A DNA stretch of 64,000 bases from Ornithinimicrobium sp. INDO-MA30-4 (GTDB lineage Bacteria; Actinomycetota; Actinomycetes; Actinomycetales; Dermatophilaceae). Made by a program: the position numbers and the translations under genes. Of this stretch, positions 18,146-29,198 are shown piece by piece. The notes below the pieces were generated by a model that was given only the letters and a program-made list of their open reading frames with translations, was not told where the DNA came from and made no database searches. The stretch's first letter is position 1, and each line of letters begins with the position of its first letter. The stretch lies in assembly GCF_021535045.1 (NCBI RefSeq), contig NZ_CP091056.1:868001-932000 (forward strand), in the 5' to 3' direction.

Positions 18146-20110
18146 AGATCACAACCGGTGAAGCGATAAATCGACGCTTGGCCGCCTGAGTCGATCAACT
18201 CAAACTCCGGCAGATTGGTGTTGAACGACCGCAGCCCCGGCGTGGCCTCTTCGTATTTGGCACCCTCGGCAAAAGACAACGTGTCGCCATAGACGTGTGT
18301 CACGCCAAGCGTGCGAATGGCCTCACAGACCTCAGGGTTGGTGCGCCAGTGGCTGAAGTCCTGCGCCAGCAGCAACCGCTCGGGAGACCCAGCAATCGGG
18401 GTGAGTTGTGGGTAGACGACATCGACACCGCTGCGAGCCAAGAGGTAGGGCGACCCGGCGCTGGCTTCCCCCAACACCAAGGCGTCGTCGGGCAAGGTTT
18501 GCGCTGCCCGGTCAACCATGGCGATCTCGTCTTCTTCCAGCATCGTGCCCCAGGCGATCGGCCAGGTGTTGTAGGTGGAAGACATGATGGTCGTCTGCGT
18601 GTTCCAGCGGAAGCCAAAGGTAGCCACCGCGATGATGCCAACGACGGCCAGAGCGGCTTTGCCGGTGGGCCAGTGTCGCCAGGCGGCCAATCGGTCGGCG
18701 ACCCACGCCGCACCCGCGGCAGCCAGCATCACCGCCGGGATCACCAGCAACTGGTTAATCCGCGAGGCTTGGGTGTACCAAAGCCGGCCAAAATCCGCAA
18801 CGGGTTCTCGGGCGGGCCAGCAGCCAGCAGGGTCAGGATGGCCGCAAGGATCAGCGCCACGATCAGCCAGCGTGACTTCTTCAACCGCCAGGACAACACG
18901 ATGCCAATCGCGGCCAAGATGGTGATCACGACGTTAACCGAGGTGATGGGGTAAACGTAAATGAGGGGGTGATCGATCAGCAGCGACCCAATCCCCGGCA
19001 GATAGGACGATTGGCCGCCCCGTTCATACGACACGATCGAGCTCACCGGTTCGCTGGTCAGCACCATGATCGAGACAAACAGTGCAGCGGTTGACCCCAA
19101 CGCCACCCAGAGGCCAACGGCGAGTTGATGACCACGCTTCCACCAACGCACGGCAACCCTGACGAGCAGCACCACGAGCACAGGGCCGGCCAGCAGGGCG
19201 AGGGAGAACAGGCCCGAACCGTGCGAGAGCACCACACCGGCAAGCGCCCACGCCAAGCCCAATCCGTATGCGGTGTGCACCCGCCAGCCGAGATCACGCC
19301 TGAGCGTAGAGATCAGCAGCGCCAGAGTGCCGGGGATGCAGGCCACGCTCAGCGCAAGGGCCAAACGCCCAGCATCGAGACAGCGATGGCCGGGAACGTC
19401 ACGAAGGTAGCGGCGATGACGGGCACCATGACCACAGGCAAGGCGCGGCGCGGCCACACCACGCGGGCCAGGGCAATCAGACCAGCGATCCAGATGATCG
19501 AGCCAATGATGATGGAAGATCCGTTGGCAGCTTCGGTCACCGTGCCAAAGCCGGGAGCGATGGCGACCAATCCGTGCCAGACCGAGGGATAGTACGGAGC
19601 GATCGTGTCGGCATACATCGGGGCGAGCCCGCCCAGACTGGAGGCGTTGCCAGTGTCATCGATAAACCAGACCGCGTTGACGTGATAAACCGCGTCCCAG
19701 GCCTGACCAGGCATGTTAGCGCCGCCCATACCGACCATCATGGCCAGCGCCAGGACGCCACCACCCAAGGCCCAAGCGGCGACGAGCCAACCCTGCTCGC
19801 GAGGCGCGAGACGCTTTTGCCCAGCGACCCGTGCCGTCTTGCCACTGGTCAGCGTGCCGAGTGCAAGGCCAAACCCGGCTGCGATCAGCCACGCCAACCC
19901 GACAGCCAGCGCGAAAGAGGTCAAGGCCCAGGGCACGCCGAGCCAGTCCATCAAGACGGCCACGACCCCGGCATACCCAGAGGTCACTGCGGCTCCAGCG
20001 CCGAGGGCAACGAGGCCCCGGACACCGAGCAACCGCAAGACCCCATAGCCCGGCAGCACCCAGAGCAGCGCCATGGCCAGCAGGCCCGGCGCGACGGCGA
20101 GCCAACTCAT
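18142..20110 (-). CDS. Polytopic membrane protein, DUF6541-like (frameshifted)
   Basis: This protein of about 650 residues is dominated by hydrophobic helices, beginning WLAVAPGLLAMALLWVLPGYGVL. It has an extracytoplasmic segment around YHVNAVWFIDDTGNASSLGG and a soluble C-terminal portion (VLGEASAGSPYLLARSGVDV). The layout resembles GT-C-fold glycosyltransferases and the actinobacterial DUF6541 family. At least two indels (near 19380 and 18745) split it. The start overlaps the stop of the nucleotide-sugar dehydrogenase (ATGA), tying it to the polysaccharide locus. A role in polymerising or transferring the wall polysaccharide is an inference from context only. Confidence 0.65.
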
Positions 20111-21416
20111 GCGGTGAGGCTCTCGCCTCCACCAATCGTCAGACTCGGCACACCAGTGAAGTTGCTGGCCCGGGTGATGCGGCGGCCATCGAGAAGCAGG
20201 CGCACGCCAGGCAGGTCTGAGGTCGTCAGGTCGGCGTATTCGGGGTGGTCAGCCTGCACGATGGCGACATCAACCTCAGCACCCAACTCGTGCGCGGTCC
20301 AGCCGAATCCGGCCAACTCATCGGCGGAGTACATCGGGTCGTGAACGGTGACGATGGCACCACGTGCCAGCAAAGAGTCAACGGTCGCGAAGACGCCAGA
20401 GAAGGCGGTCTCCTTGACCTTGCCCCGGTAGGCGGCGCCCAAAACGACGACGCGCAGGCCCGCGAGTGAGCCCAACAACGCTTCGGCGCGAGCCACCGCA
20501 TACTCAGGCATCGCGGCGTTAGCGGCACGAGCGGTGCTGACGATGCTCGCGTCGGGGTCAGTCGAGAGGTAGAGGCGTGGGTAGACCGGGATGCAGTGAC
20601 CGCCGACGGCAATACCGGGTTGGTGGATGTGGCTGAAGGGCTGGGAGTTGCAGGCTTCGATGACGCGCTGCACGTCGATGCCCACGATGTCGGCGTAGCG
20701 AGCGAACTGGTTGGCCAGGCCAATGTTGACGTCGCGATAGGTCGTCTCGGCAAGTTTGGCCATCTCGGAGGCCTCGGCGCTGCCCATGTCCCACACACCG
20801 TTAGGGCGAGGCAGGTCGGTTCGCTCGTCGAAGGTCAACACTTGCTCGTAGAAGTCGATGGCCTTGGCCGTGCCGGCTTCGGTGAGCCCGCCGACGAGTT
20901 TGGGGTAGCGACGCAGGTCTTCGAAGACGCGGCCGGTGAGCACCCGCTCGGGGCTAAATACCAGGTGGAAGCCTTCGTCGCTACCTTCGGCCAGGCCGGA
21001 GATCTCTTCGATCATCGGCTTCCAGCGGCCACGGGTGGTGCCAACCGGCAGGGTTGTTTCATACGAGATCAGCGTGCCGGGGGTGAGGTGCTCGGCGAGC
21101 GAACGGGTCGCGCCATCCATCCAGCCAAAGTCGGGCTTGCTCTCAGCGTCAACAAACAGTGGGACAACGAGCACGACGGCATCTGCATTCGGGATGGCGT
21201 CGGCGTAGTCGGTGGTGGCGCGCAACTTGCCGGCGGGCACCAACCCGGCCAGCTTTTCGGCCAGGTGCGCCTCCCCGGAAAGGGCTCTTGACCAGCATTG
21301 ATGATGTCCACGACCGCTTGATTGACATCGACGCCAACCACGTCGTGACCTGCGTCGGCGAATTGCACGGCAAGTGGCAACCCGATCTTGCCTAGCGCGA
21401 CAACAGCGATCTGCAT
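20107..21416 (-). CDS. UDP-N-acetyl-hexosamine 6-dehydrogenase (WbpA/WecC-like, frameshifted)
   Basis: The enzyme belongs to the UDP-glucose/GDP-mannose dehydrogenase family, which oxidises the sugar C6 to a carboxylate with two NAD+. The N-terminal Rossmann motif VVALGKIGLPLAVQFADAGH lacks the usual second glycine pattern of textbook cases but fits WbpA/WecC types. YETTLPVGTTRGRW and FSPERVLTGRVFEDLRRYPK are typical of the UDP-GlcNAc/ManNAc branch. The catalytic Cys is in GGHCIPVYPRLYL. One indel lies near 21280. In this locus the likely product is UDP-GlcNAcA or UDP-ManNAcA. The stop overlaps the next gene by 4 bases. Confidence 0.88.
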
Positions 21417-21487
21417 TGAGTCCTACCCCTCGTGGTGACATCAGTACCCCACGAGGATACGGCCTCGTGCTGGACTTCTGCTGGCAC

Positions 21488-22559
21488 TCAGTTGCGTGTG
21501 GCCAGCCACGAGGCAGCCATGAAGCGCGGCGGCGCTTCTGGGTGCAACAACTGACTCATCTGAGCCGGTATGAGGGTGCGTGGGCGGCCATGACGACGTC
21601 GCGCTTTCGCTGCGTTCAGAAGCGTCTGGGCTTCGATGCTCGGATCGCTGGCCGCCTGGAGGAGCGCATGGTCAGCGCGGGACAGTGGTTTGGCAAAATC
21701 CGGGGCGGCCTGGGCGAATTGCTCCAACATCTGGGCGAGGGCCACACGCTCGTCGGCCGTCCACCAGCCTGGGTCTTGGCGATACCAAATGGCGCCAAAA
21801 ACGTGGATGCGCACCAACTTGGTGACGATGGCCGTGCGCAGTTCCTCTGGGTAGCCGGCGAACCAGTCTTGAGCGAGCAAGTGCCGCAGGAAGGTGAACT
21901 CTTCGGTGATGCTGCGCGGGTCGAGAGTCACCCGATCGGTGGCATCTTCGCCGATCACATAGGCGGGGCCATGGCGGTCGATCGCCACTTTGGTCTCACA
22001 CCAGAGTCGGGTCACATACGACACATCGCCGCCGACCCGCATACCCTCAACAAGCTCTGCCCCGAGACGCTGACGTGCAGCGTTAGACACCAAACCCAAC
22101 GGCGCGCTGCGATAGCTCAGCCGGTCCTTGATGGGGTCGGCAAGGCCGCTATGCCAATGCCGAGCAGGTGGTGTCGGCACAGCTCTGCCAGGCTGGCCGA
22201 GGCTGAGCCTGGTCAGCACGCTCTCCGCGCCGGTCTTGCGGGCCACCCCAGCCAGGAGTCGATAGCGCCAGGGCTCAAAGTGTCATCTGAGCCCATGATC
22301 GAGACGAACTGGGCGTTGCTCGCCCGCATCCCTGCGTTGAACGGGCCGAAGCACTGCGATATTCATCGGTATGCGCCAAGAACGCGACTTGGTCACGGTG
22401 TGCCTGGGGCAACTCGGCTGCGATGACGTCTGGTTCTACGTTGTGGCAGACCACCGCGACGGATGCGTTGACAGCATTGCCGTCGAGCACGCTCGCGACA
22501 GCGCGGGCGATGGGCCGGGTGGGTGTGTGAACGGCGATGATCACCTCAACAGGCTTCAC
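21488..22559 (-). CDS. Glycosyltransferase family 2 (frameshifted)
   Basis: The N-terminus VEVIIAVHTPTRPIARAVASVL is the usual GT-A nucleotide-binding start. It is followed after an indel (near 22290) by the acidic VSIMGSDDTLEPGAI, the DxD-like motif that binds the sugar-nucleotide metal. The remaining 250 residues are soluble and contain WCETKVAIDRHGPAYVIGED and a helical C-terminus. The sugar donor and acceptor cannot be told. The stop is 71 bases from the dehydrogenase start, and its start overlaps the upstream GT4-like gene by 4 bases, so the four genes from 23707 to 18142 read as one operon. Confidence 0.75.
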
Positions 22560-23707
22560 CGCAGGTGGCCCCGCATCTGCTCAGCGACGAGATAGGCCTG
22601 GTCGTAGGAGTCAGCGACCGTCGCTGCGGCGAACTGATCACCAATGGTGTCGCTGATTTGACCCGCACTCAGGTTTGTTGCCGTGCTCAAGACCTGCTCG
22701 ATCGCGTCTGCGTAGGCAGCGGCATTTTGCTGTGAAACGGTGCGACCGACAGTGGAGTCGATGTACTCCCCTGGCCACCGGTTGAGCCGACAATCACCGG
22801 GCGGCCCGACAGAATGGCCTCGGCGCAAGAGACAAAGAAGTTGTCGCCCCGGGTGGGGCCAAGGAAAGGTCCGCGTCGGCATACTCACGCAGCACCCCTT
22901 CGCGGTCTAAGGTGCCAACCAAGGTGACCTTGTCGCCGATCTCGAGCGCGGCAGCACGAGCGATGACGTCTGGAGCGAGATCGCCGTCACCGACGAACCG
23001 AATGCTGGCCGGTTGACCGCGCCGGATCAGCTCAGCGACGACATCAACCGCGAGGACGGGGTCTTTGCGTGCGATGAGGCCACCGACGCTGACGAGCCGC
23101 AACTCTTTGGCGATGTCAGCGGCCGTTCGCCGCGGACTCGGGAACGGTGCGGGCACGATGCATGGGATAACCAATGTCGGCGCGGTGCCACGGACTTCAC
23201 GAATCGGCTCAGCCAGATAGCCGCAGACAGCGGTGACGACATCGGGACGTTTGAGCAGTTGCATCAGGCCAGGCAGCGCGGCCTGCCAGATGTCGGGAAG
23301 TGTCTGTGGAGCGGTGATGCCCGACCAGTGCTCGGTGTGAATCCAACTGGCCTTGGGTCGCCAGGACGCCATCGCGAGCAGTGATGAAAACGCCATTGAG
23401 TGGACGACGTCGGCCTTCGCTGCGAGCTTTGGAGCTGCTTGCTGGCACGCAGGACCGAGAAAACGTCCGTGGTCTTCATCGGAATCCGCAGCACCGGGAT
23501 GCCCTCGATCGTGGCTGCTTCGCCATAGGTGCCCGGCCGGCCCTTGTCATGCGCCTCGAGCTTGGCCAACTGCTCCGGTGGCGACAAGTGGATCAGCGCC
23601 ACCTCATGCCCGAGCGAGGCCAAAGCCAACGCATCTTTGACGACAAAAGCACCCGTTGAGGGATGACTCTTGGTGGGCAGCCATGTGGTGACGGCAAGAA
23701 CGCGCAT
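22556..23707 (-). CDS. Glycosyltransferase family 4/1 (frameshifted)
   Basis: This is a GT-B fold glycosyltransferase. It opens with MRVLAVTTWLPTKSHPSTGAF and has an N-domain segment WIHTEHWSGITAPQTLPDIW. The C-domain shows RLVSVGGLIARKDPVLAVDV and IRFVGDGDLAPDVI. The retaining-GT E-x7-E region (SCAEAILSGRPVIVGSTGG) appears in a third frame. Breaks lie near 23420 and 22850. It is the first gene of the minus-strand operon with a TAGTTT element seven bases upstream of its ATG. The donor sugar is unknown. Confidence 0.78.
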
Positions 23708-23743
23708 ACCCCCAAAACTACCCGTTGGCCTAGGGTTGAGGCT
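23708..23743. promoter_or_regulatory. Divergent leaderless promoters of the GT4 gene and the 2-epimerase
   Basis: Only 36 bases separate the two starts. Minus strand: TAGTTT (23715-23720), seven bases, then ATG. Plus strand: TAGGGT (23731-23736), seven bases, then GTG. The -35 regions of each promoter must lie within or beyond the other gene's -10, so the promoters overlap. Confidence 0.6.
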
Positions 23744-24811
23744 GTGAAGGTCCTCAGCGTGGTGGGCGCGCGCCCCAGTTTGTGAAACTTGCCCCTATTG
23801 CTGCCGAGTTCGCCCGTCGTGGCGTCGAGCACGTGATTGTGCACACCGGTCAGCACTACGACCCGATACTCTCTGATGTGTTCTTTGCTGACCTGGGGAT
23901 TCCTGCGCCGGACACCCACCTTGGCGTGGGCAGCGGATCGCATGGACAGCAGACCGGCGCCATCCTGGGCGCCCTCGAAGAGGTCTTGGCGCACCATCAG
24001 CCGGACTGGGTGCTGGTCTATGGCGATACCAACTCAACGTTGGCCGCTGCGCTGTCTGCGGTGAAGATGCACCCCGAGTGGCCCACCTTGAGGCAGGCTT
24101 GCGATCGTTTAACCGTCGGATGCCCGAGGAGCACAACCGGGTTTTGACCGATCATGCTGCTGATCTCTTGCTTGCTCCGACTTCGGTGGCCGCCCAGCAC
24201 CTGGCCAACGAAGGTCTGAGCGACCGCACCGAAGTGGTCGGCGATGTCATGGTCGACGTGCTGATGACCGTCCGCGATTCACTGGCTGACCACGCTGCAG
24301 TGCTTGCCCGGTTGGGCGTGAGCGCCGGTGAGTTTTCAGTGGCGACGATCCACCGAGCAGAAAACACGGATGACCCGGCGCGGCTGGCTGCAATTGTTTC
24401 GGCGCTGCACGAGGTCGATCACCATGTCGCGTTGCTGGCCCACCCACGGTTGCGGGCCAAGGCCGAATTGCACGGGATCTCCTTGCTGGCGGGTCGTTGT
24501 CGGTGCACGACCCGTTGGGCTATCCCGACCTGATCGCTGCGGTCTCTCAGGCTCGCGGCGTCGTCACTGACTCCGGCGGTCTGCAGAAGGAAGCTTTCGT
24601 GCTGCGGGTGCCCGGCACCACGGTGCGCACCGAAACTGAATGGGTTGAAACCCTCGACGGCGACTGGAATGTCCTTGTTGAGCCAGGGCAAGCCTTGGCT
24701 GCTGCGGCGTCCCGGCCACGACCGCAAGCAACTGATGCTGCGCCGTATGGCGTGGGGCAGGCCGCGTCAGCCGTCACCGACGCGTTGCTTGCCCGCCTAG
24801 AGCGTCAATAG
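23744..24811 (+). CDS. wecB: UDP-N-acetylglucosamine 2-epimerase, non-hydrolysing (WecB/WbpI type, frameshifted)
   Basis: These enzymes interconvert UDP-GlcNAc and UDP-ManNAc, or their 3-acetamido uronic acid forms. Motifs are VVGARPQFVKLAP (across an indel near 23775), VIVHTGQHYDPILSDVFF, VLVYGDTNSTLAAALSA, HLEAGLRSFNRRMPEEHNR, DVMVDVL and SVATIHRAENTD. The end carries GVVTDSGGLQKEAFVLRVP, and all key loops are intact. Further indels lie near 24090 and 24490. The start is GTG at 23744. The gene is divergent from the glycosyltransferase operon. Its 3' end overlaps the convergent next gene by 38 bases. Given the WbpB/E/D genes nearby, a WbpI-like role on a diacetamido sugar is as likely as a WecB role. 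Confidence 0.9.
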
Positions 24812-25947
24812 CCCTCGCCCAGCCCTGGATCTGCTCTTCAGCGCTCAATTGATAAGCGACCGCATGGCTAGCCGACTTGAAGCCGGCGACCTGCTCATCG
24901 CTGAGCCTGTCCAGAGCGGCTGCCAGGCTCTGCGCGGTGAAGTCCTCGGTCACAGCGCCCAGTCCGTGCTGCTCAATGAGGCCTGCCATCTCGGGACTCG
25001 GCCCAACGATGATGCCCAATCTCGCCTGGATGAAGTCGAAGAACTTGTTCGGAAGGGTAAACCTATAGTTAAAGGTGAGGGGCGGGAGAACGAATATCCC
25101 CAGGTCAGCCTGCGCTAGTCGATCGCCAAGCTCGTGCGGAGCAACGGGCTCGTGAAAGGTGACCTGCGGTAAGTCTTGAGCGCTCGCCTTCAACTCAGCC
25201 AGATAGGCCGGATCGTTCGGCATCAAGTACAGGTCGAGGGTTGTCTCTCGGTTGGCCAAACGGACCGCGTCGATCATCACATCGAGGCTTCGGTTGCGGC
25301 GGGCTGACCCGAATGGACTAGCCGCAACGGATCCCCGACAAGTGTCGGTTCGCGGTCGACATAGGGAGCGGCATTGACCACCACGTCGGGCGCGATCCCA
25401 AACTCGCGCTCGTATTCGCGAGCCAACTCGGCGCCAACCGTCGAGGTTGAATCCGCCTTAGTCACCCAGCGCTTCACGATCCAGCGGTTGTAGGGAGCGA
25501 TGAACAGCCGCCAGCGCCAAGACTCCTCGTTTTGCCTCGGTGCATACTCGTGCAGATCCGCGTGAACCCCTGAGCACCCAAAGTCATCGCGAGCGGCACG
25601 GTCTCAACGTCGTTGGCCAGGATCAGATCCCAGGTGCCTGGCCTGAGGGTGCCCCGCAAGTGCGAGATCACCGGCGAGGTGTCATAGGCCCGTTGATAGC
25701 GCCGCGCGATCACCTGTTTGCGGTCCTTGTGCCACGCGACGATGGAGTGTGGGATGCGAACATGCCCAGCCAACTCGATCCCGTCGCCATCGGGTGCCTC
25801 ACCGTAACCAACGGTGGTGACCGCATACCGGGGGCTCAGCAGGCGCAGTTGTCGCAGCAATCGGGCGTCAGACTTCAGCGGGCTGAAGGTGATGATCAGC
25901 AGGCTGCGCCGGTCATCGATGGGCGCCGAGCCCGTGCCCTCGCTCAC
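24774..25947 (-). CDS. Glycosyltransferase, GT-B fold (frameshifted)
   Basis: The N-domain opens LLIITFSPLKSDARLLRQL, with DLILANDVETVPLAMTLG further on. The C-domain has LRLVHSGQ, DLYLMPNDPAYLAEL and VAPHELGDRLAQADLGIFVL. LPNKFFDFIQARLGIIVGPS occupies the donor-binding position. Indels lie near 25490 and 25275. It closely resembles the neighbouring gene at 25944-27362 in domain plan (compare SLPNKLFESIHAGLPIVAAN), so the two are probably paralogues acting on related substrates. It is last in the minus-strand set ABC exporter, GT, GT, and overlaps the upstream GT by 4 bases. The 3' end runs 38 bases into wecB. Confidence 0.7.
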
Positions 25948-27362
25948 TGGCCGCCATCTGCATACAAGACATCGGCATACAGAGCCACCAGCGCATCCGC
26001 TTCATGCGTCCAATCCAACTTCTTCGCCGCTGCTCGAGCCGCCGTGCGGTAGGCCTCCGGGTCTGCAAGGACTTCTGAGATCGTCTCGGCCAAATCAGCG
26101 GGCTCCGTCAGCTCAAAAATCTCGCCCACGCCGTGTTCTCGGACGATTGCCGCCGTGTCGCGCAGGTTCGCCGCCACGATCGGCAGCCCCGCGTGGATCG
26201 ACTCAAACAGCTTGTTGGGCAGGCTGTATTCGTAGCTCAAACAGATCGGGCGCACGAAGACGACCGAGACATCGGCATCCCGCAGCGCATCGGAGACTTC
26301 ATGCGGCGCGACGGCACCCACGTAGTGGACGCGGTCGGTGACTCCCAGCTCGGTGGCCAGTGCGTGTAACTCGGCGAGGTAGCCCGCTTCGCCATAGCCC
26401 AACAGCACAAACTGCACATGCTCCGGCAAAGCGCCAACGCCCGCAGGGTTTCTTCGATGCCTCGCGAAGTGGTGATGCGCCCGCCGTACGCAATGACCTG
26501 GTCACTCGCCTGCAGACCGGCACGCCCCGAAGTTGGGGCACATTCGCCGCGGCAGCTTTGGCCTTGCCCTTGGTCCGCCGCGGAATGTTGCGGACCAGGG
26601 TCGGCAACTCGGGCAGGTCGTAGGTGTCCTGCAGCCAGGTCGCAATCGATGGGCTCACGGTGATGACGCCGTTGGCCGACCCGATCACAAACGCCTCAAT
26701 CGCGGACTCAACCAAGGGCGCGAGGGGACGGTCTTGACGCACATTGCGGTGCCGCCACAACTCATGCGCGTCATAGATGACATTGGCGCCGGTGCGCTGG
26801 GCGATCCACCAGGCCGGAGCCAGCGTGTTGCCGTCGTTAGCGTGGATGACGTCGGGCTTCCACGCGATGGCCTCCCCGCCATCGTCGCCCAATACACTCA
26901 AACTCACGGTCCGGTATGTCCGGAGCCAGACATCGTTAACCACCGCCTTGGTGGTGGTCGCCAGGCTGTTCGCCGCCTCCGGGGCAGCGGCCGAAGTGGT
27001 CGCAGACTTCGCCGGAGCCGGAGCAGCAGCGCCGGCCGGTGTCGCATCAGCCTTCACGGCTTGGGCAACTTCGGGAGCCGTCCGCCCCGTGGCCCGGCGA
27101 GCAAGCGCGAGAGCCCACGGCGCATAACGCTGCAGTGAAAACTCTGGAGAGCGGTGCACCGGGATGTTGTCACCGACAATGTCGTTGCCCTCGACATACC
27201 CGGCACGCTCCCGAGCGACAGCGAAATCCGAACCTCGGCCCCAGCGCTGCGCAGCGATGCTGCCGTCTTGAGCACCCGAGAATCAGCGTGCGCATCGTTG
27301 TAGACGAGCAGGGCGACCCTGGGCGCACGGCCGTTGATCTGCGGCAACGTGGGATTGGTCAT
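25944..27362 (-). CDS. Glycosyltransferase, GT-B fold (frameshifted)
   Basis: The N-domain starts RVALLVYNDAHADSRVLKTA and includes DVIHANDGNTLAPAWWIAQR and VIYDAHELWRHRNV. The C-domain has FVLLGYGEAGYLAELHALA, VGAVAPHEVSDALRDADVSV and the donor-site LPNKLFESIHAGLPIVAANL. An Ala/Pro-rich low-complexity segment (about 30 residues near 27000) interrupts the N-domain, which is unusual and looks like a linker. Indels lie near 27225 and 26470. The start overlaps the ABC exporter stop (ATGA). The donor and acceptor are unknown. Confidence 0.75.
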
Positions 27363-29171
27363 GTGTTGTCCTCTCGTGAAGCCTGCGGGCCAAGGCCAGC
27401 CAACGCGGCTTGCAAGGCAAAGTCTGGTTCGGCCGCGACCACCTCATCAAGGTGCCGCTCACGACCATCTGGCCATCACGCATGAAGCAAACCTGTTCGC
27501 TATGCCGAATCGTCGCGAGGCGGTGAGCCACCACGATCACGCTGACCTCACCGGCCAACTCGCGGATGGCTGCGGTGACGTCTGCTTCGGTGGAGGTGTC
27601 GAGGGCTGAGGTGGCCTCGTCCATCACCAAGACCAACGGGTCGGTGTAGAGCGCACGGGCAACGCCGAGACGCTGCCGCTGACCGCCGGAGAGGTTCAAC
27701 CCACGCTCGCCCACTTTGCCGTGGATGCCATCGGGACGCGCCTCAATAGTGTCGAGCAATTGAGCCCGCTTGAGTGCGCGCCGCACCCGCTCCTCATCGA
27801 CCTCAGAGTCTTTCCAGGTCAGAGCGACGTTGCGGGCCACCGAAGCGTCAAACAGCGACACGTCCTGTGGCACATAGCCAACCCTTGCCCGCCACGCTGG
27901 GAGGACCTCGGTGAGCGGCTTCTCCCCCACTAAGACCTGCCCATCGCTGGGCTCCAGCAGGCCAAGAATCACGTCGACCAGGGTCGATTTGCCCGAGCCA
28001 GACGCACCAACCAGGGCCAAGGTCTCGCCAAACGGCAACGTCAGGCTGACATCGTGCACTGCCGGAACAGCGCCACCGGGATAGGTGAACGAAACATCAT
28101 CCAGGCGCAGCGAGCGAGCATCCGGCGGCAACGTGACGTCATCATCGCGCTTGGGCGGCACCAGGTATTGCTTGCCTCGCTCGATCTCGGCCAACACCTG
28201 CTGAGCAAACGGCATGTTGGCGCCGGTCTGAGCCATGATCGTCTGGAATCGGGTGAGCGAAGGGACGATGCGGAAGCCCGCCACGCCAAACAGTGCGACG
28301 GCCGCGAGCGCTCCGGTGGGGCCATCTTGGGCGTAGCCGATAGCTCCGCCGATACCGAGGCCACCGATCAGGGCGGCTTCCAAGACATACCTCGGGATTG
28401 CCCCCAGGAACGACTGGTTGGCCCTCGCGTGCGAGGACTTCTTGCGCACCTCGAGCACGACCTCAGCAACTTCACCCGACTTGTTGCGCAGGGTGATTTC
28501 CTTGAGCGAATGCACCATCTCAGAGACGAGTCGCACGGCTTGGGTTGAGTAGTTGCGGTTGTCGCGTCCCGCTTGGACGGCACGTTGCAGCACCCAGGTG
28601 TAGAGCAGCGTTCCGACGAGACCGAAGTAGATGATCGTCACGGTCGCCAACAATGGTTGGGCCAAGACGAGCACCACGAGCACGGCGACAAAGGTGAAGA
28701 TTTCGCCGGAGAGTTGGGCAAACGGGATCAGCACGCCTGCGACGGTGGCGCCGACCCCGACATCGGTGGAGCGCACCAAGTCGGTCGAGTGTCGCTGCAG
28801 CCGCTCGGTCCACGGCGCGCGGAAGGTGGTCTCCAGAAGGCGAGCGCCGAGAACTTGCTCAAAACGGGCAAACCGGCGAGTGGCCCAATATTGCAGCAGG
28901 ATCGCCAGCACACTCTTGCTGATAATCAGCCCGCCGATCATGCCGAGCGCGATGCCAACTGACGTGGCTCGCTGAGCGATCCAACGATGGGCAGCGCGAC
29001 AGTCGCTTCGCCAGCCAACATCGGCGGCATGATGATGGCCAAGATGCCAAGCGCTGCGACATCGAGCACAGCCAGCGCACTTTGCAGCACGGCAAACCAG
29101 ATCATGAACCCACGAGTGCCTGGCGGGAGCACCGTCAGCAATTCTCGGACGGTGCGCAGGAGGGTGGGCAT
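27359..29171 (-). CDS. ABC transporter, fused permease/ATPase (lipid-linked glycan exporter type, frameshifted)
   Basis: This type IV (MsbA-like) half-transporter has about 600 residues. The membrane domain runs from LLRTVRELLTVLPPGTRGF through several helices. The ATPase has Walker A ALVGASGSGKSTLVDVIL, Q-loop GYVPQDVSLF, signature LNLSGGQRQRLGVARAL, Walker B LVLVMDEATSALD and the H-loop VIVVAHRLATIRHSE. An indel near 28970 splits the first helices and another near 27455 the last residues. In this locus it most likely flips or exports the lipid-linked polysaccharide intermediate, as PglK/Wzk-type proteins do. TAGGCT lies six bases upstream of the ATG. Confidence 0.85.
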
Positions 29172-29177
29172 TGCCTC

Positions 29178-29183
29178 AGCCTA
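29178..29183 (-). promoter_or_regulatory. -10 element of the ABC exporter operon (leaderless)
   Basis: TAGGCT is followed by six bases and the ATG at 29171 on the minus strand. The divergent gene starts at 29199, so the intergenic space is 27 bases. Confidence 0.5.
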
Positions 29184-29198
29184 TCGGGGGCGCTGCCT

